A DNA stretch of 13,582 bases from JAICLK01 sp035478715 (GCA_035478715.1 DATIJK010000012.1:1-13582); one strand, 5' to 3'; shown: positions 1 to 7,260, counted from the stretch's first letter. Translations and numbers: made by a program. The notes: a model not told the origin generated them from the sequence alone.

Positions 1-1
1 G

Positions 2-1540
2 AAAGAGTTTCAATTTGACTCAGCCCGCAAACGCATGAGTTCCGTCCGCGAATATGACGGCCCATCGACAAGCTCAGGGCAAGGTAAAATTTATGTGTTC
101 GTCAAAGGCGCTGCAGAGAGTGTATTGGCGTTGAGTACAAAAATGCGCGACGGCGATAAAGAACGCAACCTGAAAGACGCCGATCGAGCGTACTACAGCG
201 CTTACAACGAACGGCTAGCTAGCCAGGCCATGCGGAATCTGGCTTTCGCATACCGTGAACTGCCGAAATTCGATAAAAAAACGATGCACTTAGAAGACGT
301 CGAACAAAAATTGACGTTCCTGGGCATCGTATCAGAGCTTGACCCGCTGCGCGAACAAGTACCCGATGCGATGCTGGCAGCCCGCGAAGCCCACATCAAA
401 GTAACGATTGTCACTGGCGACTTCCCCACTACGGCGGAAGCGATCGCGCGCAAAGCTAAACTCGCACCCGAAAAAAATATCACCATCGTGATGGGTGAAG
501 ACCTGCCAAAGCTTACCGATTCGCAGATCCTACAATTTTTGGATCGCGGCGGCACAGTATTCAGCCGCGTAGCACCCGAGGACAAACTTCGCATAGTTGA
601 AATCGCCAAACAGAACGGCCAGGTCGTTGCGGTCACTGGCGACGGTATCAACGACGCGCCAGCATTGAAACGCGCCGATATAGGTGTAGCAATGGGTAGG
701 ACCGGTACGGATGTTGCCAAAGACGCTGCCGAAATCATCCTGCTTGATGACAGTTTCGATACCCTTGTCCGAGCAGTCCAACAAGGCCGGTTGACTTATC
801 AGAATATCCGCAAAGCCGCCCGCTGCGCACTGACCGATAACGCTGGCGAGCTGATCGCTGTTTTGGCAAGTCTCGCCGGAAATGCGTTTTTTCACATCCC
901 AATGGCAATCACCGCGATCCAGATCCTGGCAATTGATGTCGTCGCACAAATCGCGCCGATTACTGCCCTGGGTTGGGATGATGCACAGCGCGAACTAATG
1001 CACGACAAGCCGCGTAGGATCAAAGACCACATCATCAACTGGAGAACCGTCTCCGAATTCGCAGGTTTCGGTTTGCTCAGCGCCGCACTCGCCTATCTCA
1101 ATTTTTTGTTCTTTTTCGTTCGCCACGACGCACCAATCGTCAATGCGAACCCGGATTCTAAACTATATTTCAGTGCGACGATTTTAACGTATTTAACAAT
1201 AGTACTGTGCCAGTTCATGAACCTGATGCTAGTACGCAGCGATGCGCACGAAAGTTTCTTCAGCCGCTATCTTTGGAGTAACAAAAAATTACTCGGCGCC
1301 TTCGCCATATCACTATTCTGCATCCTAAACATAATTTACAACCCGCTAATCCAACCATACTTCCATGCCGCCCCATTGAGTTGGAGCGATTGGTTCTACG
1401 CCATCCTGGCAGCATTGCTATACTTAGCAATTCGCCTGTTCCAGCGATACAGTCGCAAACATAATCGAAAGACACTGCTAGAAAATCACTCAGCCAAAAC
1501 TATCCACCGTAACATGCATGCATCAAATTCAGGTAATTAA
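2..1540 (+). CDS. P2-type cation-transporting ATPase, C-terminal part (5' end outside window)
   Basis: Integral-membrane ATP-driven ion pump. The frame is open from base 2, so the ATG at 35 is internal and the N-terminus (A domain, M1-M4, DKTGT site) lies outside the window. Visible in order: an N-domain FDSARKRMSSV segment, KGAAE (KGAPE-type nucleotide site, bp 104-118), TGD of the P domain (about bp 414), and the GDGINDAPALK hinge (about bp 638-670). M5 follows with TDNAGE, where N and E match the ion-site residues of SERCA/Na,K pumps, then M6 with IDVVAQIAPITALG and the hydrophobic M7-M10 segments. In M6 the usual TD pair is replaced by A-Q, although an upstream D remains, so the transported ion cannot be named (Ca2+, Na+/K+ or H+ are possible). 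An extra PSTSSGQG stretch precedes the KGAAE strand. The C-terminus is a basic tail. The stop overlaps that of the convergent neighbour. Confidence 0.93.
   Translation, partial: KEFQFDSARKRMSSVREYDGPSTSSGQGKIYVFVKGAAESVLALSTKMRDGDKERNLKDADRAYYSAYNERLASQAMRNLAFAYRELPKFDKKTMHLEDVEQKLTFLGIVSELDPLREQVPDAMLAAREAHIKVTIVTGDFPTTAEAIARKAKLAPEKNITIVMGEDLPKLTDSQILQFLDRGGTVFSRVAPEDKLRIVEIAKQNGQVVAVTGDGINDAPALKRADIGVAMGRTGTDVAKDAAEIILLDDSFDTLVRAVQQGRLTYQNIRKAARCALTDNAGELIAVLASLAGNAFFHIPMAITAIQILAIDVVAQIAPITALGWDDAQRELMHDKPRRIKDHIINWRTVSEFAGFGLLSAALAYLNFLFFFVRHDAPIVNANPDSKLYFSATILTYLTIVLCQFMNLMLVRSDAHESFFSRYLWSNKKLLGAFAISLFCILNIIYNPLIQPYFHAAPLSWSDWFYAILAALLYLAIRLFQRYSRKHNRKTLLENHSAKTIHRNMHASNSGN
61..84. 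repeat. 24-bp REP-like insert in frame inside the ATPase gene
   Basis: Removing bases 61-84 (core tcgacaagctcagggcaa) restores the typical N-domain sequence REYDG-KIYVFVKGA in frame; with them the protein gains eight small polar residues, PSTSSGQG. GCCC at 60-63 and GGGC at 77-80 can pair as a short stem. From memory, very similar short sequences recur as interspersed repeats in many environmental bacterial genomes. No second copy was seen in this window, so its repeat status is inference. Confidence 0.5.
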
Positions 1541-1664
1541 GCTGCTTGCTCTAACTCTGCGGCAAGCCTTGCAACACTATAAGCTGCCGCGTGTAGTTCA
1601 CCGGGTATTTGATTCAACGGAGCTGGAGCTGGTTGCGATTCGCCTTTAACTGCCGCCAACCGGC
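1537..1664 (-). pseudogene. displaced C-terminal segment of the hypothetical protein (other frame)
   Basis: In the -1 frame relative to the main frame, this stretch reads RLAAVKGESQPAPAPLNQ then IPGELHAAAYSVARLAAELE, ending in TAA at 1537-1539. It has a proline-rich linker and an alanine-rich amphipathic helix, as expected for a real C-terminus. Restoring one C in the run read as gcc-cgg on the coding strand (near 1661-1664) joins LPTYGTA to RLAAVKGE. Sequencing or assembly error, a true mutation, or slippage are all possible; no classic slippery heptamer is visible. The restored stop shares TTAA with the ATPase stop. Confidence 0.65.
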
Positions 1665-2552
1665 AGTACCATAGGTCGGCAAACATATTACTCTGTTTGA
1701 GGTAAGACTTGCACGAACCGCTTCAATTTCTGTCGAAGCCTGGTACGTTGCACTTGTGACAAAGGCCAAGGGAGTGTCTGGATCACCGAATAACGATTCG
1801 GCATCGCTGATAATATTCATGGTATCAGCCGGTTCAGGTCGAACAGGGACCATGCCACCTTTACTTTCATCATGTCGTTCGGCTTGATCCACACGGAACA
1901 TGATTACTGGTTTTGACTCGATTCCGTCACCCACAAATCCAATTAGCGTAAATTGCCCTGATTCGTTATCGCTAACAGCGAAACCATCTTCCATGTCGTA
2001 CGAGACAGCCAAGACCTGATCGCCGGCTGCATTTCGCCTGAACCCTGGCATCTGTACTGCTATGGCACGCGCTACCACATATTCATTTTCGGGGACAAAC
2101 CCAAGTTGTTTCTGAGCACTCTGTTGCTCGCCAACATTTACGATTTTACGGCTGGGATTACCGCAAAATATGAACGACTTTGGATTTGTATTTTCATCTT
2201 CGAGAACTACCCCCACTTCAGCCATGATCTTGTGAGGTTGTCCTGCCTGAATGATTACATGCGCCTCTTGCACACCCAACTCAGAAATTGTACGGTCGCC
2301 CTCACGGCCATACCCGAATTCAGCGATCAGCCCGCGCAATTCCGCTTCTTGCCCTGCATCCCATTCGGGTGTTGGTGCTTGATCCCGGGGAGTCGTACGC
2401 TCTGGAAAAACGTCCAGCGGACTTTCGCCTGCCCTATCTGGCGCTGCAATCGCGACCGCTTGCTCTAGAATTTGAGCATATTGAGATACGAGTATTTCCG
2501 CGTATTGCCGCGGTCCTTGGCTAGCCGCACTAGATAATTCTCCGATTCCCAT
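1614..2552 (-). CDS. conserved hypothetical protein, frameshifted near its C-terminus
   Basis: Function unknown. An in-frame start exists at 2594, but the ATG at 2552 has a strong GGAGG at 2559-2563 with 6-nt spacing and its own promoter, so 2552 is chosen (312 aa to the TGA at 1614). The product looks soluble and acidic, with no signal peptide or membrane segment. The N-terminal ~60 residues look helical. Mixed alpha/beta segments follow (AELRGLIAEFGYG, KSFIFCGNPSRKI, AVSYDMEDGFAVSD, TPLAFVTSATYQASTEIEAVRASL). The last residues before the stop look unnatural, whereas another frame continues as convincing protein to 1537. A one-base loss near 1661-1664 is the likely cause, and the intact product would be about 338 aa. 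It lies downstream of the kinase gene but has a separate promoter. Confidence 0.75.
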   Translation of the reverse strand: MGIGELSSAASQGPRQYAEILVSQYAQILEQAVAIAAPDRAGESPLDVFPERTTPRDQAPTPEWDAGQEAELRGLIAEFGYGREGDRTISELGVQEAHVIIQAGQPHKIMAEVGVVLEDENTNPKSFIFCGNPSRKIVNVGEQQSAQKQLGFVPENEYVVARAIAVQMPGFRRNAAGDQVLAVSYDMEDGFAVSDNESGQFTLIGFVGDGIESKPVIMFRVDQAERHDESKGGMVPVRPEPADTMNIISDAESLFGDPDTPLAFVTSATYQASTEIEAVRASLTSNRVICLPTYGTAGWRQLKANRNQLQLR

Positions 2553-2584
2553 GGCAATCCTCCAATCAATTGAATTTAGACAAA

Positions 2585-2613
2585 ACAGTACCACAGATAT
2601 GCCATTGGGTCAA
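2585..2613 (-). promoter_or_regulatory. sigma70-like promoter of the hypothetical gene
   Basis: Reading leftwards: -35 TTGACC (2613-2608, 5 of 6 to consensus), 17-bp spacer, and -10 TACTGT (2590-2585) preceded by TGG as in an extended -10. This gives a leader of about 25 nt containing the GGAGG site of the 2552 start. Confidence 0.5.
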
Positions 2614-2631
2614 AGATGGGTTAGTTATAGA

Positions 2632-3240
2632 TTACTGCCCCGTCGAATCAATAACGTCTTTTGCCTTTTTTAAAAACGCATCTAAATTGTCTTCGTTGTT
2701 GATAAAAGTTTTCGTGGCGTGGCTTTTTACGTATGACAGGTCCATTTGGGCTGCTACCGAGGCGCCGGGTTGGGGCTTCCACTGCAGGGCTTCTTGGCGT
2801 TTGAATTCTTCAAAAGATATTGGGGATTCGCCTTCGCGCCTATTTGAAACATCGCGTTTGTAGCGGACTTCTTCGCTAGCTTCTACCCAGATCAATTCCC
2901 CGCCTTTGGAAAGAATCCAGTCGACTTCTGCTGGTGCGCGGATACTCCACAAAACCAAACCTTTGAAATTTCCACCTGCAGCCCGTTTTTCGTTAAACTG
3001 GCGCAATGCTTCTTTCAGAATCACGTCCGCACCCCGGGTTTCCCTCAACCAATTACCTGTTTCGGTCATATTCGCAACTGATATGGGGTCAGGCTTGTCT
3101 TTGTGCCGCTCGCGAGAAAATTGACGATTAATGTCGCCGAAGGACACGCCGAAATACCCATCTTTTATAAACAACTCAGCCAAGGTATCCTTGCCGCTGC
3201 GCACCGCACCGCCGATTCCAACGATTTTTATATCTTCCAT
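2632..3240 (-). CDS. P-loop kinase, dephospho-CoA-kinase/nucleotide-kinase-like
   Basis: Predicted cytoplasmic kinase of 202 aa. GIGGAVRSGKDT (residues 8-19) is a Walker A loop of the GxxxxGKD/T type, directly after the first beta strand (IKIVGI). KGLVLWSIRAPAEVDWI followed by GELIWVEASEEVRYKR fits the second strand and lid region of CoaE-like and dNMP-kinase-like enzymes, where an SxR-x-P loop precedes an R/K-rich lid. The RSGKDT loop resembles phage/archaeal nucleotide or dephospho-CoA kinases more than the GGIGSGKS of standard bacterial CoaE, so the substrate stays open. It starts 38 nt after the rpoD stop; no Shine-Dalgarno is seen, but a promoter lies just upstream. It may also be read through from dnaG-rpoD. 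Confidence 0.7.
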   Translation of the reverse strand: MEDIKIVGIGGAVRSGKDTLAELFIKDGYFGVSFGDINRQFSRERHKDKPDPISVANMTETGNWLRETRGADVILKEALRQFNEKRAAGGNFKGLVLWSIRAPAEVDWILSKGGELIWVEASEEVRYKRDVSNRREGESPISFEEFKRQEALQWKPQPGASVAAQMDLSYVKSHATKTFINNEDNLDAFLKKAKDVIDSTGQ

Positions 3241-3248
3241 CTGATTAT

Positions 3249-3277
3249 TTTTTACGCTTAAAGTAGTTTTTTGACAA
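3249..3277 (-). promoter_or_regulatory. sigma70-like promoter of the kinase gene
   Basis: Reading leftwards: -35 TTGTCA (3277-3272, 5 of 6), exactly 17 bp, then -10 TAAAAA (3254-3249, 4 of 6). Only 8 nt separate the -10 from the ATG at 3240, so the transcript would be leaderless or nearly so. The -35 sits just beyond the rpoD stop. Confidence 0.4.
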
Positions 3278-3278
3278 C

Positions 3279-4397
3279 TTATTTAATGTAATCGTGGAGT
3301 TTTTTAGCGTCTTTGTGTTTGCGTAGTTTTGCCAATGCTTTGGCTTCGATCTGGCGGATGCGTTCGCGGGTGACACTGAATTCTTGGCCGACTTCTTCTA
3401 ATGTGTGCTGTTTGCCGTCTTCCAGACCAAAGCGAAGTTTGATGATTTTTTGCTCACGTTCGGATAAGGCACTCAAAACCTGCTTCACCTGCTCTTTCAG
3501 TAGCTGGCTGGTCGCGGAATCTTCCGGACTGATCGTGTCTTCGTCTTCGATAAAATCGGCTAATACTGAGTCGTCTTCGTCATCACGGATTGATGCATCG
3601 AGCGATGATATGTCCTGCTTGATCTTCATGATGTGTTCGACCTTGTCGACATCGATTTCCATGGCTGCAGCGATTTCTTCATTGGTCGGTTCGCGATTCA
3701 ATTCCTGTGTCAAACGACGTTGCGTTCGAAGTAATTTGTTAATTGTTTCTACCATATGCACGGGAATACGAATTGTCCGAGCCTGATCGGCTATCGCACG
3801 CGTAATCGCTTGGCGGATCCACCACGTAGCGTACGTACTAAACTTGAAGCCTTTGTCAGGGTCGAATTTTTCGACCGCGCGGAGCAGGCCGGTGTTGCCT
3901 TCTTGGATCAGATCGAGCAAATCAAGCCCACGGCCCACGTAACGTTTGGCGATCGATACGACCAGACGCATATTGGCTTCGGCCATCTTGTCCTTGGCCC
4001 TCTTGTCGCCAGCCACGACACGCTTAGCTAATTCCAGTTCCTCTTCGGCCGATAGCAATGGGATCTTACCGATTTCACGAAGATATAGACGGACGGAGTC
4101 ATCGGAAATGTCTTCGTCGTATACGCTTTCTGTTACGGTGACTTCCTCTTCATCTTCGGCCCACTCGTCGCTTAATTCGACTGCGCCGACCGGTTCCGGC
4201 TCTTCGTCTTCGCTGCCGACAATATCAATACTGGCGTCTGCCAAATCGGTATAAAGCGCATCGAGCACTTCCGCGTTTTCCGGCGTATCCGAAATCTGTG
4301 CGAAAATATCCTGCTGGCTGATTTTGCCGGCTTTTTTAGCTTTTTCAAATAAATCTTTTTTAGCTTGTTCGTTATCTTGCATCTTATCGTCAGCCAT
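3279..4397 (-). CDS. rpoD: RNA polymerase primary sigma factor (sigma70/RpoD)
   Basis: Directs RNA polymerase to housekeeping promoters. The 372-aa protein has an N-terminal region like sigma70 region 1.1 (residues ~10-60), then an acidic linker of about 40 residues rich in D and E. Region 1.2 follows (DSVRLYLREIGKIPLLSAEE, from residue 100), then region 2 with LDLIQEGNTGLLRAVEKFDP and FSTYATWWIRQAITRAI (~165-202; promoter melting and -10 reading). Region 3 comes next, and region 4 ends with VTRERIRQIEAKALAKLRKH (-35 reading). It is shorter than E. coli RpoD because the large non-conserved insert is missing, as in many other phyla. The start overlaps the end of dnaG by 8 bp (ATGGCTGA), and an AAAGGGGGG stretch upstream may serve as ribosome site. 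It is co-transcribed with dnaG. Confidence 0.97.
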   Translation of the reverse strand: MADDKMQDNEQAKKDLFEKAKKAGKISQQDIFAQISDTPENAEVLDALYTDLADASIDIVGSEDEEPEPVGAVELSDEWAEDEEEVTVTESVYDEDISDDSVRLYLREIGKIPLLSAEEELELAKRVVAGDKRAKDKMAEANMRLVVSIAKRYVGRGLDLLDLIQEGNTGLLRAVEKFDPDKGFKFSTYATWWIRQAITRAIADQARTIRIPVHMVETINKLLRTQRRLTQELNREPTNEEIAAAMEIDVDKVEHIMKIKQDISSLDASIRDDEDDSVLADFIEDEDTISPEDSATSQLLKEQVKQVLSALSEREQKIIKLRFGLEDGKQHTLEEVGQEFSVTRERIRQIEAKALAKLRKHKDAKKLHDYIK

Positions 4398-6162
4398 TCC
4401 TGCCCCCCTTTGCTTGAAGTAATAATGTATCTAATTGTTTTGCGCGCTCCAGCAACGCTTGCGTAGCGCCGTCGTCAGAAGTGCCCATTTGTTCAATCAG
4501 ATTTTGTTTTTCGTGTTTTACGAATCGCTCAATGATCCTTGTGCGTAATCGGTCGGTTTCGAGTTTGAGCTCCAGTTCCTCGAGTCCCTGGTACAGCTCC
4601 TCGTATTGTAATAGTAAAATTGTACCATATTCCTGCAAACTTTGCACTCCCTGCGGCAAGTCAGACGGTCCGCCGCTAAAGCCGTGGTCCGATTTTAGAA
4701 TTTCGAACAATTCTTTGGCGCGACGGTCCATGAACATATCTTTGTTCATTTGCTCTAGATTCGTACGCATATTCGGATTTTTGAGTAAGATTGCTAAATA
4801 GTGGTTCTGCATCTTAGCATTTTCAATCGCCAGCTTATCCATCTTATGCGCCGGTTCGACAATTTTTTTGCGGCGAACAGTTGTTGACGATTCTGTTTTT
4901 TGAAATTTTGAATTCAAGGCGCCCCTGCTGACGTCTATCATATCGGCAATTTTGTTCAGATAGTGATCCTGTTCGACGCTGTCGTCTAATTGCTGAACTA
5001 TCGGCAGCAGGATATCACTGAATTCACGTTTGCCTTTGGCGCTTTTCAGATCGATTTCACTAGCATATCGATCGACCAGCCAGTCCAATGCATACTTCGG
5101 CTTGCCGATGATTTCCTGCCAAATTTTCGAGTCTTGTTTGATTAATTCGTCTGGATCTTTACCGCTTGGTATATCGATGACGCTCAATGAAACGCCGACC
5201 TTGCTGGCGATTGGAATTGCCCGTTCCGTCGCATTGACGCCGGCACGGTCCGCGTCGAAACTCAGGCGAATGTCAGGCGTAAATCGGTTCAGCGCCTTTA
5301 ACTGCTGTTCGGTCAGCGCGGTTCCCGCTGTTGCTACCACCTGCCTGACGCCGGCTTGGTGGCTCATTATCACATCCAGATTACCTTCGGTGATAACCGC
5401 GTATTTCTTTTTACGGATAGCTTCTTTGGCCAGATGCAGCCCGAACACGTGCCGGGATTTGTCGTATAAGATAGTCTGCGGTGTATTGATATATTTTGGC
5501 GCATTCTGATCATCCTGCAACAGACGAGCCGTGAAGCCGATAACTCTGCCCTGTTGGTCGGCCAGCGGGATCATCACCCGTCCGCGGAACATATCCTGGG
5601 ACCTGCCGCGATACGACCGTGCGCTTAACCCAGCTTCTTGGATTTCCTTATCGCTAAATCGCTTGTTTTTCAGAAACGTCGCGAGTGCCGTACCGGTATT
5701 CGGCGAATATCCGAGCCGCCAACCAAGTACGGTTTCTTTGGTAAACTGCCGCTTTTTCAACAAATATTCGAGTACTGATTGGTTAGCCTTCAACTGAGCC
5801 TGATAAAACAGTGTGGCGTATTCCAGCACCTCATACAGCCGCTCTTTCTGTTTGGCATTTCCAGGTGCGTTAGTGCCGCGGTATTGCTCCAGATCCACGC
5901 CGGCTTTGCGCGCCAACAATTCCAACGCCTGGCGGAAATCCATCCCCTCCACTTCCATCACAAAGCTGAACATATCGCCACCCTTGCCCGAAGAAAAATC
6001 ATGCCAGATCTGTTTCTCGGGGCTGACCACGAAGCTCGGGCTGCGCTCGCTAGTCCAGGGGCTCAATCCCTTCCAGTTCCTGCCCGTGCGTTTCAATTGC
6101 ACGTACTCGCCGATCACATCTTCGATAGCTAGCCTACTTTTAATCTCCTCAACAGCGTCCAT
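4390..6162 (-). CDS. dnaG: DNA primase DnaG lacking the zinc ligands
   Basis: Makes RNA primers at the replication fork. Order: N-terminal CHC2-like domain (residues 1-95), catalytic core with TOPRIM motifs EGNLDVI (catalytic E259) and SFDADRAG (D303, D305), and a helical C-terminal helicase-interaction region. All catalytic TOPRIM acids are kept. The four zinc ligands of the usual GLCPFH...HCFGCG are replaced: GLSPWT has S34 and T37, and HDFSSG has D55 and S58, so no metal site remains although the surrounding fold residues are conserved. An in-frame TTG lies at 6177, but the promoter -10 overlaps it, so the ATG at 6162 is chosen (590 aa). No Shine-Dalgarno is visible. First gene of the dnaG-rpoD operon. 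Confidence 0.96.
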   Translation of the reverse strand: MDAVEEIKSRLAIEDVIGEYVQLKRTGRNWKGLSPWTSERSPSFVVSPEKQIWHDFSSGKGGDMFSFVMEVEGMDFRQALELLARKAGVDLEQYRGTNAPGNAKQKERLYEVLEYATLFYQAQLKANQSVLEYLLKKRQFTKETVLGWRLGYSPNTGTALATFLKNKRFSDKEIQEAGLSARSYRGRSQDMFRGRVMIPLADQQGRVIGFTARLLQDDQNAPKYINTPQTILYDKSRHVFGLHLAKEAIRKKKYAVITEGNLDVIMSHQAGVRQVVATAGTALTEQQLKALNRFTPDIRLSFDADRAGVNATERAIPIASKVGVSLSVIDIPSGKDPDELIKQDSKIWQEIIGKPKYALDWLVDRYASEIDLKSAKGKREFSDILLPIVQQLDDSVEQDHYLNKIADMIDVSRGALNSKFQKTESSTTVRRKKIVEPAHKMDKLAIENAKMQNHYLAILLKNPNMRTNLEQMNKDMFMDRRAKELFEILKSDHGFSGGPSDLPQGVQSLQEYGTILLLQYEELYQGLEELELKLETDRLRTRIIERFVKHEKQNLIEQMGTSDDGATQALLERAKQLDTLLLQAKGGRNG

Positions 6163-6169
6163 AGCAATA

Positions 6170-6198
6170 AGTATCAAGTAGAAAGTTTAAAGTAGCAA
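6170..6198 (-). promoter_or_regulatory. promoter of dnaG-rpoD, probably leaderless
   Basis: Reading leftwards: -35 TTGCTA (6198-6193), 17-bp spacer, -10 GATACT (6175-6170), then only TATTGCT before the ATG at 6162. Initiation at the usual distance would fall on or next to the start codon. No ribosome site is present. Confidence 0.5.
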
Positions 6199-6243
6199 GG
6201 GGTGCACCGGTATCTGCAGGTGGCGAATCCGGCTGAAATTCGG

Positions 6244-6249
6244 TAAGAT
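6244..6249 (+). promoter_or_regulatory. possible -10 element of the membrane-protein gene
   Basis: TAAGAT lies 13 nt before the ATG at 6263. No good -35 is seen 16-18 bp upstream, and no Shine-Dalgarno precedes the ATG. It would be divergent from the dnaG promoter. Confidence 0.25.
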
Positions 6250-6262
6250 TAAGCTTAGAAAC

Positions 6263-6898
6263 ATGAATCCGCAACAACCCTATCAACCGCCGCGCCCTGG
6301 TTCGGAATATGATTTTTTCATGAATCCGGGACAGGCGCCCAAACCCAATCCGGTTAGTAAATTCGGCGGCTCCTCAATGGTAAACCGCCTGCTGTTCGTG
6401 GTCGGCGGACTGTTTATTCTGGTAATTATATTTTGGATCATCGCATCGCTTTTGGGCGGCGATAACAACAAACCCAATATTATTGCGGTCGCCCAGTACC
6501 AGACAGAACTTGTCCGCGTTGCTAGCCAGGCGAGCCAGACCGGCTCACTCCAGAGCTCGCCGGCTACAAAGAATTTTGCACAAAGCGTCAGCCTGAGCGT
6601 AGCGAGCGAGCAGCATGCGCTGTTTGTATTCATAGGTGCCCACGGCGGTAAGATCAACCCCAAGATACTGGCATTAAAGCACGACCCTCAGACAGATTTG
6701 ACGCTTAAAAATGCCGTCGCCGCCAGCAATTTCGATTCAACGTTCAAGGGCGTCATGCGCACAGACCTGACGAACTACCAAAACGCCCTAAAAACGGCGT
6801 ATGCTGGCGCCAAAATCAACGAAGAAAAGCAGCTGCTCAACGACGACTTCAACGACACAGTCCTGTTGCTGAAACAACTGGGCGATCCTGACCAGTAA
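6263..6898 (+). CDS. single-pass membrane protein of unknown function
   Basis: A 211-aa protein I cannot assign to a family. The N-terminal ~38 residues are rich in Pro, Gln and Asn (QPYQPPRPGSEYDFFMNP) and look disordered. One strong transmembrane helix follows (about residues 42-65, LLFVVGGLFILVIIFWII), ending in GGDNNK. The remaining ~145 residues are polar, Ala/Gln/Asn-rich and mostly helical. The helix is too far from the N-terminus and lacks a clear cleavage site, so it is more likely an anchor than a signal peptide, leaving the C-terminal domain outside. There are no cysteines and no recognisable catalytic motif. It is transcribed away from dnaG and ends 32 nt before the stop of the convergent YjbR-type gene. 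It could be a cell-envelope factor, but nothing in the sequence shows its role. Confidence 0.85.
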   Translation: MNPQQPYQPPRPGSEYDFFMNPGQAPKPNPVSKFGGSSMVNRLLFVVGGLFILVIIFWIIASLLGGDNNKPNIIAVAQYQTELVRVASQASQTGSLQSSPATKNFAQSVSLSVASEQHALFVFIGAHGGKINPKILALKHDPQTDLTLKNAVAASNFDSTFKGVMRTDLTNYQNALKTAYAGAKINEEKQLLNDDFNDTVLLLKQLGDPDQ

Positions 6899-6930
6899 TT
6901 TACAGCATCAAATAACGTTTTAGATTGATA

Positions 6931-7260
6931 TTATTTTTCGGTTACTAAAATATACGAATGGCGGATCAGATCCTGAACTTCATCCCAGGTAAGTTGTCCG
7001 GTGAGTACGATCGTGTTCCAATGTTTTTTGTTCAGATGATAGCCTGGCATGACGCTTTCGTATTTTTCGCGCAAAGTAATTGCTAATTTCGGGTCACATT
7101 TCAAGCTGATTTGCACTGGGTCTTTCCCTTCGGAGATCAACGCGAACATCTTGCCGCCGGCTTTATACACCGCTACGCCTTCGCCAAACGGATAATCGAG
7201 CTCAGCATTCGGCATACTCAACAAATAATTTTCGACAGTCTTATGGTCCATTGAACTCAT
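6931..7260 (-). CDS. YjbR/MmcQ (CyaY-like fold) family protein
   Basis: A 109-aa small cytoplasmic protein. The family is recognised by MDHKTVENYLLSMPNAELDYPFG at the start, the KMFALI strand, LKCDP, and the hallmark PGYHLNKKHWNTI (residues 72-84). Members have a double-wing fold and are often annotated as DNA-binding, but the biological role is not established. Two starts are possible: ATG at 7260, and ATG at 7251 (residue 4), which gives the common family N-terminus. The first ATG and its upstream region lie inside the long inverted repeat 7252-7414; the second sits directly outside it. There is no clear Shine-Dalgarno. The gene follows the HD-protein gene on the same strand, 200 nt downstream. 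Confidence 0.85.
   Translation of the reverse strand: MSSMDHKTVENYLLSMPNAELDYPFGEGVAVYKAGGKMFALISEGKDPVQISLKCDPKLAITLREKYESVMPGYHLNKKHWNTIVLTGQLTWDEVQDLIRHSYILVTEK

Noticed and set aside
35..37. ATG at 35 as the start of the ATPase gene
   Set aside because: The frame is open to base 2 and reads FDSARKRMSSV, a P-type ATPase N-domain motif, so the methionine is internal.
202..949. Long antisense frames opposite the ATPase
   Set aside because: They are antisense to a strongly conserved catalytic region and have low-complexity, Ser/Cys-rich products typical of shadow frames.
1650..1680. Programmed -1 frameshifting in the unknown gene
   Set aside because: No slippery heptamer or convincing downstream structure is seen; a lost base is simpler.
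4390..4392. Recoded TGA (as in Gracilibacteria/SR1)
   Set aside because: The TGA ends dnaG at its normal length and lies in the rpoD start overlap, so it is a true stop.
6175..6177. TTG at 6177 as the dnaG start
   Set aside because: It overlaps the inferred -10 box, has no ribosome site, and DnaG N-termini fit the ATG at 6162.
6899..6930. Bidirectional terminator between the membrane-protein and YjbR genes
   Set aside because: Only a weak AAATAA/TTATTT pairing with a long loop is present, too poor to call.
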